Source: Ruminococcus flavefaciens (GTDB lineage: Bacteria > Bacillota_A > Clostridia > Oscillospirales > Ruminococcaceae). Taken from it: a stretch of DNA of 15,950 bases. Shown here one piece after another: positions 1 to 7,053 of this stretch; the stretch's first letter is position 1; each line of letters opens with the position of its first letter. The position numbers were made by a program, and so were the translations under genes. The notes beneath the pieces are model-generated. The model saw only the letters and a program-made list of their open reading frames with translations. It was not told the DNA's origin and searched no databases. Location of the stretch: the NCBI GenBank assembly GCA_004556875.1, contig SFFP01000019.1, positions 1-15,950 of the forward strand. The letters are read 5' to 3'.

Positions 1-1
1 A

Positions 2-1627
2 GTGCTGTATGCACTCATTTTGAGAAACATCGTTGACAATGCCGTTGACGGCGACAGAAAAGGTTTCCTGTTTTATGTTATAATGATAATACTGCTTGTC
101 CTTGCACAAGTTGGTATGAGAGCGATAATACGCTGGCTTGAGGAGCTTTCGCGCTCTTCCCTTGAAAATCTTTTCAAGCAGAGACTTCTGGATAATATCC
201 TGAAAAAAGATTTCGGAACAGTCAGCGCAGTTCACTCAGGAGAGTGGCTCAACCGCCTTACAAATGATACGGTCGTTGTCTCTCAGAACAGCGTTGAGAT
301 ACTGCCCGGACTTGCAGGAATGATAGTTAAAATGGTAAGTGCAATGATAATGATGATAGTTCTCGATCATCGTTTTGCGCTTATACTTCTGCCCATAGGA
401 ATAGTTTTACTCTTTGCAACTTACGGCTTCAGAAAGATACTGAAACGACTGCATAAGAACATTCAGGAGCGCGACGGAAAGCTGAGAGTTTTTCTTCAGG
501 AGCATCTTGGCAGTATGATGATGATACGCTCGTTTGCGGCTGAAAAACAGACCGAAGACGAGGCTGTTGAAAAAATGGCTGACCATAAGAAAGCGCGCAT
601 GAAGCGTATACGCTTCTCAAATATCTGCAACATCGGCTTTCAGACAGGTATGCAGGGTATGTATGTGGGCGGTATAATCTACTGCGGCTATGGAATCCTC
701 ACAGGCACAATAAGCTACGGTACTCTTACCGCTATAACGCAGCTCATCTCACAGATACAGTCCCCTTTTGCAAATATCACAGGCTATCTGCCTAAGTATT
801 TCGCTATGACTGCAAGTGCTGAGAGACTTATGGAAATTGAGGAATTTGAGAACGATGCCGAAACTGTACCTATGGATATAAACGAAACTCTCGATTTTTA
901 CAAGAACAGTCTTAAAGCCATCGGACTTGAAAAAGCTGAATTCGCTTACTATCCGTCAGGTGACAGCGTCCGTAAGCTGAGTAAAGAAACTATGCCTGTC
1001 GTCCTCCGTGACATCAGCGTAGAAATAGAAAAAGGGCAGTATGTGGCTTTCACAGGTCACAGCGGCTGCGGAAAAAGCACCGTACTCAAGCTGCTTATGT
1101 GTATTTACAAGCTTGACGGCGGAAAGCGCTACGTTACCGACAAACAGGGCAATACCGAAGAACTGTCGGCAAAATACCACCGCCTTTTCGCATATGTACC
1201 TCAGGGCAATCAGCTCATGAGCGGAACTATACGCGATGTTGTGTGCTTTGCCGACAAGAGCGGTCTCAATGACGATGAGCGTATCGGCAATGCACTGAAA
1301 ATAGCCTGTGCAGATGAATTTGTAAGCGAACTCGATGACGGTACTGATACCCTGCTCGGAGAGCGTGGAACAGGTCTTTCTGAGGGACAGATGCAGCGTA
1401 TAGCTATCGCAAGAGCGGTATACTCAAAATGCCCTGTACTGCTCCTTGACGAAGCAACAAGTGCTCTCGATGAAGCGACTGAGCGCAAAGTCCTCGAAAA
1501 CCTCAGAAATATGACCGATAAGACCGTAGTTATCGTTACTCATCGTCCTGCCGCACTGGATATCTGTGACAGGATACTGCAATTTACCGAAAACGGAGTA
1601 ATAGAAAACGGCAAAGATATGGTATGA
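2..1627 (+). CDS. ABC exporter, fused permease and ATP-binding protein (5' truncated by window)
   Basis: This is the C-terminal 541 residues of a type I ABC exporter half-transporter, with membrane domain and nucleotide-binding domain in one chain. The first half is strongly hydrophobic, with membrane segments around residues 22-42, 105-140 and 220-245. The ATPase half carries Walker A GHSGCGKST (352-360), a Q-loop YVPQGNQ, a signature LSEGQ (459-463; Glu replaces the usual first Gly), Walker B LLLDEA with Asp483, and an H-loop VTHRP. Family members usually have about 580 residues, so roughly 40 N-terminal residues including most of the first membrane helix lie before the window. The GTG at position 2 is therefore probably an internal codon rather than the start. 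The substrate cannot be read from the sequence. Many such proteins work as dimers or heterodimers, and the partner may lie upstream. Confidence 0.93.
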   Translation: MLYALILRNIVDNAVDGDRKGFLFYVIMIILLVLAQVGMRAIIRWLEELSRSSLENLFKQRLLDNILKKDFGTVSAVHSGEWLNRLTNDTVVVSQNSVEILPGLAGMIVKMVSAMIMMIVLDHRFALILLPIGIVLLFATYGFRKILKRLHKNIQERDGKLRVFLQEHLGSMMMIRSFAAEKQTEDEAVEKMADHKKARMKRIRFSNICNIGFQTGMQGMYVGGIIYCGYGILTGTISYGTLTAITQLISQIQSPFANITGYLPKYFAMTASAERLMEIEEFENDAETVPMDINETLDFYKNSLKAIGLEKAEFAYYPSGDSVRKLSKETMPVVLRDISVEIEKGQYVAFTGHSGCGKSTVLKLLMCIYKLDGGKRYVTDKQGNTEELSAKYHRLFAYVPQGNQLMSGTIRDVVCFADKSGLNDDERIGNALKIACADEFVSELDDGTDTLLGERGTGLSEGQMQRIAIARAVYSKCPVLLLDEATSALDEATERKVLENLRNMTDKTVVIVTHRPAALDICDRILQFTENGVIENGKDMV

Positions 1628-1689
1628 CCGCTTAAATACTCTTGCGTAAGTGTGACAAACTATCATATTTCCTAAATACGTATAAAAAT

Positions 1690-1710
1690 CCCCCACCATT
1701 CAGGTGGGGG
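1690..1710. terminator. Bidirectional hairpin terminator between convergent genes
   Basis: A perfect 8-bp GC-rich stem (CCCCCACC / GGTGGGGG) with a 5-base loop is followed on the plus strand by TTATTTTT. On the minus strand it is followed by GATTTTTATA. It lies between the stop codons of the ABC exporter (plus) and the acyl-CoA ligase fusion (minus), and can serve both. Confidence 0.85.
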
Positions 1711-1716
1711 TTATTT

Positions 1717-4068
1717 TTACTTATTATACTTTGCCTTATCCATTTCACGGATAGCTGCACGGCGTATCTTGCCGCTGCCTACTGTCTTTGGAAGTTCATC
1801 TACAAACTCAACTACTCTTGGGTACTTATACGGAGCAGTGCCGTTCTTGACATATTCCTTGATCTCTTTCACAAGCTCTTCGGAAGGCGTCTTGTCCTTT
1901 GTAAGTACGATAGTTGCCTTTACTACCTGTCCTCTGATCTCATCAGGAACACCTGTTACTGCACATTCAAGCACGTATGGAAGCTCCATGAGAACGCTCT
2001 CGATCTCGAATGGTCCGATACGATAGCCTGATGACTTGATAACGTCATCGACTCTTCCTACGTACCAGAAGTAGCCGTCCTCATCTACCCATGCAGTATC
2101 GCCTGTATGATAGTAGCCGTCACGCCATGTCTCTGCTGTGTTTTCTTCATCGCCGTAGTAGCACAGTGCAAGTCCTGGAACACCATATCCAGGAACGCTT
2201 GTATCCTTGAGCTTTATGCATATCTCGCCTGTCTCACCCACACCTGCAGGAGTACCGTCAGGGAGAAGCACCTTGACATCATACTGAGGATTAGGCTTGC
2301 CCATGCTGCCGGGCTTAGGCTCCATACCGACAACATTTGCGATAGAAAGAGTAGTCTCAGTCTGTCCGAAGCCTTCCATAAGCTTGATGCCTGTTGCCTT
2401 GTAGAACTGATGGAACACCTCAGGATTGAGGGCTTCACCTGCTATGCAGGCATATTTCAGTGATGAAAGATCGTACTTTGAAAGGTCCTCCTTGATGAAG
2501 AAACGATACATGGTAGGAGGTGCGCAGAATGATGTAACGTTGTACTTCTTGAACATAGGAAGGATATCATCTGCGTGGAAACGGTCAAAGTCATATACGA
2601 ATACAGCGGCTTCGCACATCCACTGACCGTAAAGTTTGCCCCAGAGTGCCTTGCCCCAGCCTGTATCCGAGATAGTGAAGTGAAGTCCGTTAGGATCAGC
2701 GTTCTGCCAGTAACGAGCAGTTACGTAGTGACCGAGAGGATACTGATAGCTGTGGAGAACAAGCTTAGGATTGCCTGATGTACCTGAGCTGAAGAAGATG
2801 AGCATAGGATCAGTTCCGCATGGAGTATCTTCTGTGCGCTCAAAATGAGTGCTGTAGGCTGAAAGCTCAGCATTGAAGTCGTGCCAGCCGTCACGCTGAC
2901 CGTTAACGAGTATCTTTGTTTTTAATGTGGGTGAATTTGCGCAGGCAAGATCCACTTCATTTGCAACATCGCCGTCAGCTGTACATACGATAGCAGAAAC
3001 CTCAGCTGAATTGAAACGATACTCAAAATCGTGCTTCTTCAGCATATTCGATGCAGGAATAACAAGTGCGCCAATGCGGTGGAGAGCGATGATCGAGAAC
3101 CAGAACTGGTAATGACGCTTGAGAACGAGCATTACACGGTCGCCTTTCTTGATACCCAGAGACTTGAAGTAATTTGCTGTCTGACATGAGTACTTCTTGA
3201 TATCCTTGAATGTGAAGCGGCGCTCATTGCGGTTTACATCAACATAGATCATTGCTGTCTTGTCAGGACATTTTTCTGCCATAGCATCAACGATATCATA
3301 AGCAAAATTAAACTTATCCTGATTTTCAAAATTTACGGCACTGAGAACGCCCTGATCGTTAGTCTCGCACTTAACGAACTTCTCAGCAACAGGGTGAAGC
3401 AGACCTGCCTTGTCAACGTTTGTGATATGATGCTCAGCCACCTGCTCACGGTATTCCGACATACCTGTAGCGCCCTTAGGAGGCATTACAAAGGCATATA
3501 TCTCGCAGTCCTCACCGCCGAGAGCAACTTCATCATGCGGCATAGAGCTGTCATAATAGATACAGTCGCCTTCGTGGAGTATCTCTGTATGCGAGCCGAC
3601 TGTCATTCTAAGTGTTCCCTTGAGAACGATATCCATTTCCTGACCTTCATGGCTTGCCATGTGAAGCGGTTTGGAAAGTGCTTCTTCGGAGTAAGGGATA
3701 ACTACGTGGAAAGGCTCAACAGACTTGTTCTTGAACTTAGCTGCAAGGCGATTATAAGTAAAGCCTTTTCTGCGCACGATAGGCACTCCTTCGCCCTTGC
3801 GCGTAACAGTATATCCGCTGAGCTCAGGGCTGCTTCCTTCCATGAGATCAGTTATCTCAACGCGGAAAGCATTAGCGCATTTATATATAAAAGTAAAGCT
3901 GAAATCCTGTTCGCCCGACTCAAATCTCTTGTATTCGTCAACGGAATAGTCGGTTATGTCAGCCATTTCCTCAACAGTGATGCCCAGATCTTCACGCAGA
4001 CTTGCAATTCGCTCTGCGACCTCTTTTATTCTTGTCTCTGCATTCTGTAAATTCATCATGTCGCTCAT
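1717..4068 (-). CDS. HTH-cupin-acyl-CoA ligase fusion (AMP-forming, ANL superfamily)
   Basis: This 783-residue protein has three domains. Residues about 12-75 form an Xre/Cro-type helix-turn-helix. Residues about 115-195 form a cupin with metal-type ligands (His136, His140, Glu144 before Gly151; second motif with Pro177-His178). Residues about 250-783 form an AMP-forming acid:CoA ligase. Ligase motifs are SSGTSGNPK (427-435), EGFGQTE (565-571), YHTGD (653-657), GRVDD (671-675) and the C-terminal GSGK with the expected catalytic Lys767. The enzyme should activate a carboxylic acid with ATP and CoA; it resembles acetyl/medium-chain acyl-CoA synthetases, but the substrate is not readable. The start is supported by AAGGAGAG 8 bases upstream. 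Transcription starts at a perfect promoter and passes through a T-box leader, so expression should respond to an uncharged tRNA. HTH-cupin regulators are normally separate proteins, so the fusion is notable. Confidence 0.93.
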   Translation of the reverse strand: MSDMMNLQNAETRIKEVAERIASLREDLGITVEEMADITDYSVDEYKRFESGEQDFSFTFIYKCANAFRVEITDLMEGSSPELSGYTVTRKGEGVPIVRRKGFTYNRLAAKFKNKSVEPFHVVIPYSEEALSKPLHMASHEGQEMDIVLKGTLRMTVGSHTEILHEGDCIYYDSSMPHDEVALGGEDCEIYAFVMPPKGATGMSEYREQVAEHHITNVDKAGLLHPVAEKFVKCETNDQGVLSAVNFENQDKFNFAYDIVDAMAEKCPDKTAMIYVDVNRNERRFTFKDIKKYSCQTANYFKSLGIKKGDRVMLVLKRHYQFWFSIIALHRIGALVIPASNMLKKHDFEYRFNSAEVSAIVCTADGDVANEVDLACANSPTLKTKILVNGQRDGWHDFNAELSAYSTHFERTEDTPCGTDPMLIFFSSGTSGNPKLVLHSYQYPLGHYVTARYWQNADPNGLHFTISDTGWGKALWGKLYGQWMCEAAVFVYDFDRFHADDILPMFKKYNVTSFCAPPTMYRFFIKEDLSKYDLSSLKYACIAGEALNPEVFHQFYKATGIKLMEGFGQTETTLSIANVVGMEPKPGSMGKPNPQYDVKVLLPDGTPAGVGETGEICIKLKDTSVPGYGVPGLALCYYGDEENTAETWRDGYYHTGDTAWVDEDGYFWYVGRVDDVIKSSGYRIGPFEIESVLMELPYVLECAVTGVPDEIRGQVVKATIVLTKDKTPSEELVKEIKEYVKNGTAPYKYPRVVEFVDELPKTVGSGKIRRAAIREMDKAKYNK

Positions 4069-4100
4069 AATTATCTCTCCTTTTCATTATTTTAGAAAAT

Positions 4101-4138
4101 AAAAAAACTCGTCTCAAAGATCATTCTTTGAGACGAGT
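4101..4138 (-). terminator. T-box regulated intrinsic terminator
   Basis: A perfect 14-bp stem (4138-4125 with 4120-4107 on the minus strand) with a 4-base loop is followed by seven Ts. Its 5' arm contains the CGUCUCAAA used by the T-box antiterminator, so the two structures exclude each other. Confidence 0.95.
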
Positions 4139-4368
4139 ATCAATTTCTGATTACCCGCGGTACCACTCAAATTGTGCCGCTATTGCGTAACACCACTTCA
4201 GACTCCATCAAGCCCTATTCTTTGACGCAGACTCACGGAAGCGCTTACTGCTGATTTCAGCACTTCGGCTCAGAAGGGATACATAGCACTGCTTATCACC
4301 GACTCACACCAACCGTCGGCTCTCTGTAGACATTGGCAACACTCTGCTTGTCTTCCTCATAGCTTATG
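4101..4368 (-). promoter_or_regulatory. T-box riboswitch leader of the HTH-cupin-acyl-CoA ligase gene
   Basis: Read on the minus strand, this leader has the full T-box plan. It starts with a K-turn-like AUGA opposite UGAG and an AGUA-like AGCA. Next comes the conserved distal Stem I stretch AGAGAGCCGAC-GGUUGGUGUGA-GUCGG (about 4325-4299), then the T-box UGGUACCGCGGG (4165-4154). The antiterminator pairs UUUGAG (4171-4166) with CUCAAA (4132-4127) and GCG (4158-4156) with CGU (4135-4133), leaving UGGUACC bulged. The same 3' strand otherwise forms the terminator. The bulge UGGU implies a tRNA with discriminator base A. The specifier codon sits just after helix 2 (4342-4336 with 4292-4286); UAU (4285-4283) or AUG (4284-4282) fit best, and I cannot decide between them. 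Confidence 0.95.
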
Positions 4369-4374
4369 CTTTGG

Positions 4375-4403
4375 ATTATATCACACTAAACCCGATTTGT
4401 CAA
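4375..4403 (-). promoter_or_regulatory. Sigma-A promoter of the T-box/acyl-CoA ligase unit
   Basis: TTGACA (4403-4398) and TATAAT (4380-4375) are both exact consensus hexamers with a 17-bp spacer. The expected start is near 4368, immediately before T-box Stem I. A 16-bp palindrome TCAAAAAATTTTTTGA (4412-4427) lies at about -44 to -59, where an UP element would sit. Confidence 0.92.
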
Positions 4404-4464
4404 GACCTTTTTCAAAAAATTTTTTGAGAAATTTTTTATAGACAAATATATCTGACCACGTAAA

Positions 4465-4490
4465 AAGACCGCAGTCAGTTCTGCGGTCTT
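4465..4490 (-). terminator. Terminator of the HPP-like gene, overlapping its stop codon
   Basis: A 10-bp perfect stem (AAGACCGCAG / CTGCGGTCTT) has a 6-base loop and is followed on the minus strand by TTTTTA. The 5' arm encodes the last codons of the membrane protein gene and its TGA stop (4477-4475) falls in the loop. Confidence 0.85.
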
Positions 4491-5440
4491 AGTGTCTTTT
4501 TCACTCGTAAAACTATTCGGCGTTCTCTTGAAACTGCAAATGCTGCGGCTGCAAAAACAAGCGTCCCTGCTGCGATCTCAAATGGAAATTTCAGCATCGC
4601 GTCCTCAGGTATTATAAACGGCAGAGTAGCTATCGCTCCGCACGGCGGAAAGTACAGCTTTACTCTGTATACTGCTATAAGTATTACCGCACACGATACC
4701 GCAGCCGATACCGCAAGAGGAAGTCCCGCTTTTTCTGTCAGGACAAAGCGTGAGACCACTCCGCTGACAGCCGCAAGTATTATAAGGAATACCGCATGAG
4801 GCAGCCTTTCCACAAGCTTGCTCTTTGGCTTTGTCATCTCGAAAAATGCCACGATTAGCGGCGGCGCTATGAAGAATATCTCTTTCGTAAGCAGCGGTAT
4901 CACACATATAATGCCTGCCGCAGCTGTCTGCTTTATGCGAAGCAGCAAAAGCTGTCTGTCAGCCGTTACAGGTGTGAATACGTTTTTCTCACGCAAGCCG
5001 CACTTTTCAAGTATAAACTGCGTCAGCAGTATAAGCGATGTCATCACTGCAACTGAAGCAATATAAACAGGACTCTTTGTTCCTAAAAGCACAGGCAGTA
5101 CACAGGCTGAAATTGCAGGCAGAAACTCCGTTTTCGATATGGTAACACAGGCAGCAGCGCATATTATCGCAAGGGGTATCTTGAAAGCTGTGGCTAACGG
5201 CACAAACAGAACCAAGCCTACTCCAATTAAAGCCGCCGCTGTGATAGTGAGCAGAAGTCTTAGCCTTGATGTATTCCACGACTGCTTCGGAGCAGCAAGT
5301 GCTCCTATGGCTATCGCCGTAATTTCGGGAAATATTATCTCCTTATCATGCAGCAGCTCAGCTGCCGCTGTCATTCCTGCTGCAAGTAATATCGTCAGGA
5401 CAGCAGGCAGTGTTTTCTTAAATTTCGTCAATTCAGTCAC
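4475..5440 (-). CDS. Internally duplicated polytopic membrane protein, HPP-like
   Basis: A protein of about 320 residues is made almost wholly of hydrophobic segments, roughly 9-10 membrane helices, with short basic loops. The two halves look duplicated: KEIIFPEITAIAIGALAAPK (33-52) resembles KEIFFIAPPLIVAFFEMTKPK (186-206), and the LPAISACVLP segment (107-116) resembles the FPPCGAIATLPFI segment (264-276). The latter is close to the signature region of HPP-family membrane proteins, so I place it there tentatively; the transport role is unknown. The start is uncertain. GTG at 5440 overlaps the only good Shine-Dalgarno (AAAGGTG), whereas TTG at 5431 would sit about 6-8 bases behind it and may be the real start, giving 318 residues. 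It is a single-gene unit with its own promoter and terminator. Confidence 0.8.
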   Translation of the reverse strand: MTELTKFKKTLPAVLTILLAAGMTAAAELLHDKEIIFPEITAIAIGALAAPKQSWNTSRLRLLLTITAAALIGVGLVLFVPLATAFKIPLAIICAAACVTISKTEFLPAISACVLPVLLGTKSPVYIASVAVMTSLILLTQFILEKCGLREKNVFTPVTADRQLLLLRIKQTAAAGIICVIPLLTKEIFFIAPPLIVAFFEMTKPKSKLVERLPHAVFLIILAAVSGVVSRFVLTEKAGLPLAVSAAVSCAVILIAVYRVKLYFPPCGAIATLPFIIPEDAMLKFPFEIAAGTLVFAAAAFAVSRERRIVLRVKKTLRPQN

Positions 5441-5464
5441 CTTTCTTTTATAGTCACAAATAAC

Positions 5465-5493
5465 AGTATAGCACCTTTCAAACTTAAATGCAA
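5465..5493 (-). promoter_or_regulatory. Promoter of the HPP-like membrane protein gene
   Basis: TATACT (5470-5465) is preceded by TG one base upstream, giving an extended -10. A weak -35 TTGCAT (5493-5488) lies 17 bp upstream. The predicted leader is only about 20 bases long. Confidence 0.65.
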
Positions 5494-5533
5494 CTTCATT
5501 TGTAAAAAGTCAGCCATTTTGGCTGTTTCTGAC

Positions 5534-5562
5534 TTGACATCGCTGCGAAAAAGATTTATAAT
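5534..5562 (+). promoter_or_regulatory. Sigma-A promoter of the metallopeptidase-dcd operon
   Basis: Exact TTGACA (5534-5539) and exact TATAAT (5557-5562) are separated by 17 bp. The start should be near 5569, about 27 bases before the ATG. Confidence 0.92.
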
Positions 5563-5595
5563 TTCAGTATTCAATCTGCCTTAACGGAGGTATAT

Positions 5596-6324
5596 ATGGA
5601 CTTAATATCCACAGATATCCGCACCGTTCTGACACCATGCGGAGAAATAACCTACACCTTTCAGCGCAAGAAAGTCAAGAATATTAATCTCAGAGTCAAA
5701 CATGACGGAAATGTCTATGTTTCTGCACCGCGGAGAGTTCCTGCAAAAGCCGCAGATGACTTCGTAATAAGCAGAAGCAGCATGATACATCAGGCTATCA
5801 AAAGCTTTGCGGCTCGTGAGCTTATCAAGGCTCAGCAGAAAAGCGGACTCGGCGAACGGGCAGTTATCCTCGGAAAGGAATACCCTGTTATCACTGTTTC
5901 TGACCGCTGCGAATACGCCGAAATGAACGACTCATCAATTATAATTCACATAAAAGATACACAGAACACCGAACGCAGGAACTCCATCTTTACATCATGG
6001 CTAAAAGGCTACACTAAAGAGGTCTTTCTCGCAGTAATGCACGATGTACACAAGAAATTTATTCCCCTCGGCATTTCATTTCCCGAGCTTAAAATACGTT
6101 CAATGACCGCTCGCTGGGGAAGCTGTCATACCTACAAGGGCATGATAGTCCTCAACAGGCGAATGATAGAAGCTCCCATAAACTGCATTGCCCACGTTGC
6201 GGCACATGAATTCTGTCACTTTATTTACCCAGACCACTCACAGCAGTTTTACAGTCTGCTCGATAAGATGTGCCCCTCATGGCGCGAGGACAAAAAGCTC
6301 CTCGAAAAGCTGGTGATACTGTAA
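5596..6324 (+). CDS. SprT/YgjP-like zinc metallopeptidase
   Basis: This 242-residue protein is of the YgjP/WLM-like (former DUF45) metallopeptidase group. The N-terminal half is a beta-rich domain with the typical pattern around KVKNINLRV and VSAPRRVP (27-49). The C-terminal half carries the family block RSMTARWGSC (168-177), then the gluzincin motif HEFCH (204-208, catalytic Glu205) and a third zinc ligand His214 in YPDHS. It is likely cytosolic, as no signal peptide is seen. The cellular substrate is unknown for most members. The start has a clear GGAGG (5586-5590). It is the first gene of an operon with dcd, 40 bases apart. Confidence 0.88.
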   Translation: MDLISTDIRTVLTPCGEITYTFQRKKVKNINLRVKHDGNVYVSAPRRVPAKAADDFVISRSSMIHQAIKSFAARELIKAQQKSGLGERAVILGKEYPVITVSDRCEYAEMNDSSIIIHIKDTQNTERRNSIFTSWLKGYTKEVFLAVMHDVHKKFIPLGISFPELKIRSMTARWGSCHTYKGMIVLNRRMIEAPINCIAHVAAHEFCHFIYPDHSQQFYSLLDKMCPSWREDKKLLEKLVIL

Positions 6325-6364
6325 GCTTTTCGCCCCAATATTAAATAATTCCCGGAGGAAAAAT

Positions 6365-6895
6365 ATGATACTTTCTGATAAGACCATACTCAAAATGCTG
6401 GACGAAAAGTCCCTTGTCATCGAACCTGTCACAAAAGAACAGATACAGCCTGCAAGCGTGGATATACGCCTCGGAAACACATTCAGTATCGTTGACGATA
6501 CTCCATCCGGCATAATCACCCTTGACAGCAGTATAAGCTACAAGACCATTACTACCGACACCTATCTCATTCTCCCCGGTCAGTTCGTTCTCGCGACGAC
6601 TATGGAATATTTCGAGCTTCCCGACGACCTGACAGCTTTCGTTGAGGGCAGAAGTTCCCTCGGACGCATGGGTCTGTTCATACAGAATGCAGGCTGGGTA
6701 GACCCCGGTTTCAAGGGCGAGATAACACTCGAATTGTTTAACGCTAACAGGTGCGCTATCGAGCTCAAAGCAGGCCGCAGAGTCGGTCAGCTGGTATTTG
6801 CTCAGATGGACGACCATGCTCTTAACCCCTATAACGGCAAGTATCAGGGGCAAAAAGGCGCAACAGGCTCAAAAGTTTTTATGGATAAGAACTGA
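6365..6895 (+). CDS. dcd: dCTP deaminase
   Basis: This 176-residue protein has the normal length for Dcd. It deaminates dCTP, feeding dUMP and thus thymidylate synthesis in the cytosol. Visible motifs are PASVDIRLG (29-37), EGRSSLGRMG (94-103, triphosphate-binding and active-site region), VDPGFKGEITLEL (112-124, with Glu123 as the expected catalytic glutamate) and the C-terminal lid KYQGQKGATGS (159-169). The VDPGFKG form resembles bifunctional dCTP deaminase/dUTPase (dUMP-forming) members more than the enterobacterial dUTP-releasing enzyme; that distinction is inferred. A GGAGG (6354-6358) supports the start. It is the second gene of the metallopeptidase operon and is followed directly by a terminator. 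Confidence 0.93.
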   Translation: MILSDKTILKMLDEKSLVIEPVTKEQIQPASVDIRLGNTFSIVDDTPSGIITLDSSISYKTITTDTYLILPGQFVLATTMEYFELPDDLTAFVEGRSSLGRMGLFIQNAGWVDPGFKGEITLELFNANRCAIELKAGRRVGQLVFAQMDDHALNPYNGKYQGQKGATGSKVFMDKN

Positions 6896-6900
6896 TAGAC

Positions 6901-6934
6901 ATATCCCGAAACGTAAATTCACCTTTCGGGATAT
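6901..6934 (+). terminator. Terminator after dcd
   Basis: An 11-bp perfect stem (ATATCCCGAAA / TTTCGGGATAT) with a 12-base loop runs into TTTTTAT, 5 bases after the dcd stop codon. Confidence 0.85.
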
Positions 6935-6943
6935 TTTTATGTC

Positions 6944-6972
6944 TTGACACCTCTCTGAATGGCTGTTATAAT
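6944..6972 (+). promoter_or_regulatory. Sigma-A promoter of the esterase-ispD operon
   Basis: Exact TTGACA (6944-6949) and exact TATAAT (6967-6972) with a 17-bp spacer. The leader is about 75 bases. It can form either ACCGC/GCGGT (6989-7004) or CAAGG/CCTTG (6996-7009), and these two hairpins share bases. Confidence 0.92.
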
Positions 6973-7053
6973 TAATGTGTTATCAACAACCGCAGCAAGG
7001 CGGTCCTTGGCAGACTTTGACAAGTTTATACCACTTGATAAGGAGGTATCCAT

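Noticed and set aside
1642..2031. Plus-strand open frame of 129 codons
   Set aside because: It runs through the bidirectional terminator hairpin and into the antisense of the ligase C terminus; no ribosome site.
3394..4050. Plus-strand open frame of 218 codons
   Set aside because: It lies wholly antisense to the HTH and cupin parts of the ligase fusion, has no convincing ribosome site and encodes no recognisable domain.
4281..4283. UGU (Cys) as the T-box specifier
   Set aside because: It is followed by a purine and sits in the loop, but tRNACys normally has discriminator U, which would need UGGA in the bulge; the bulge here is UGGU.
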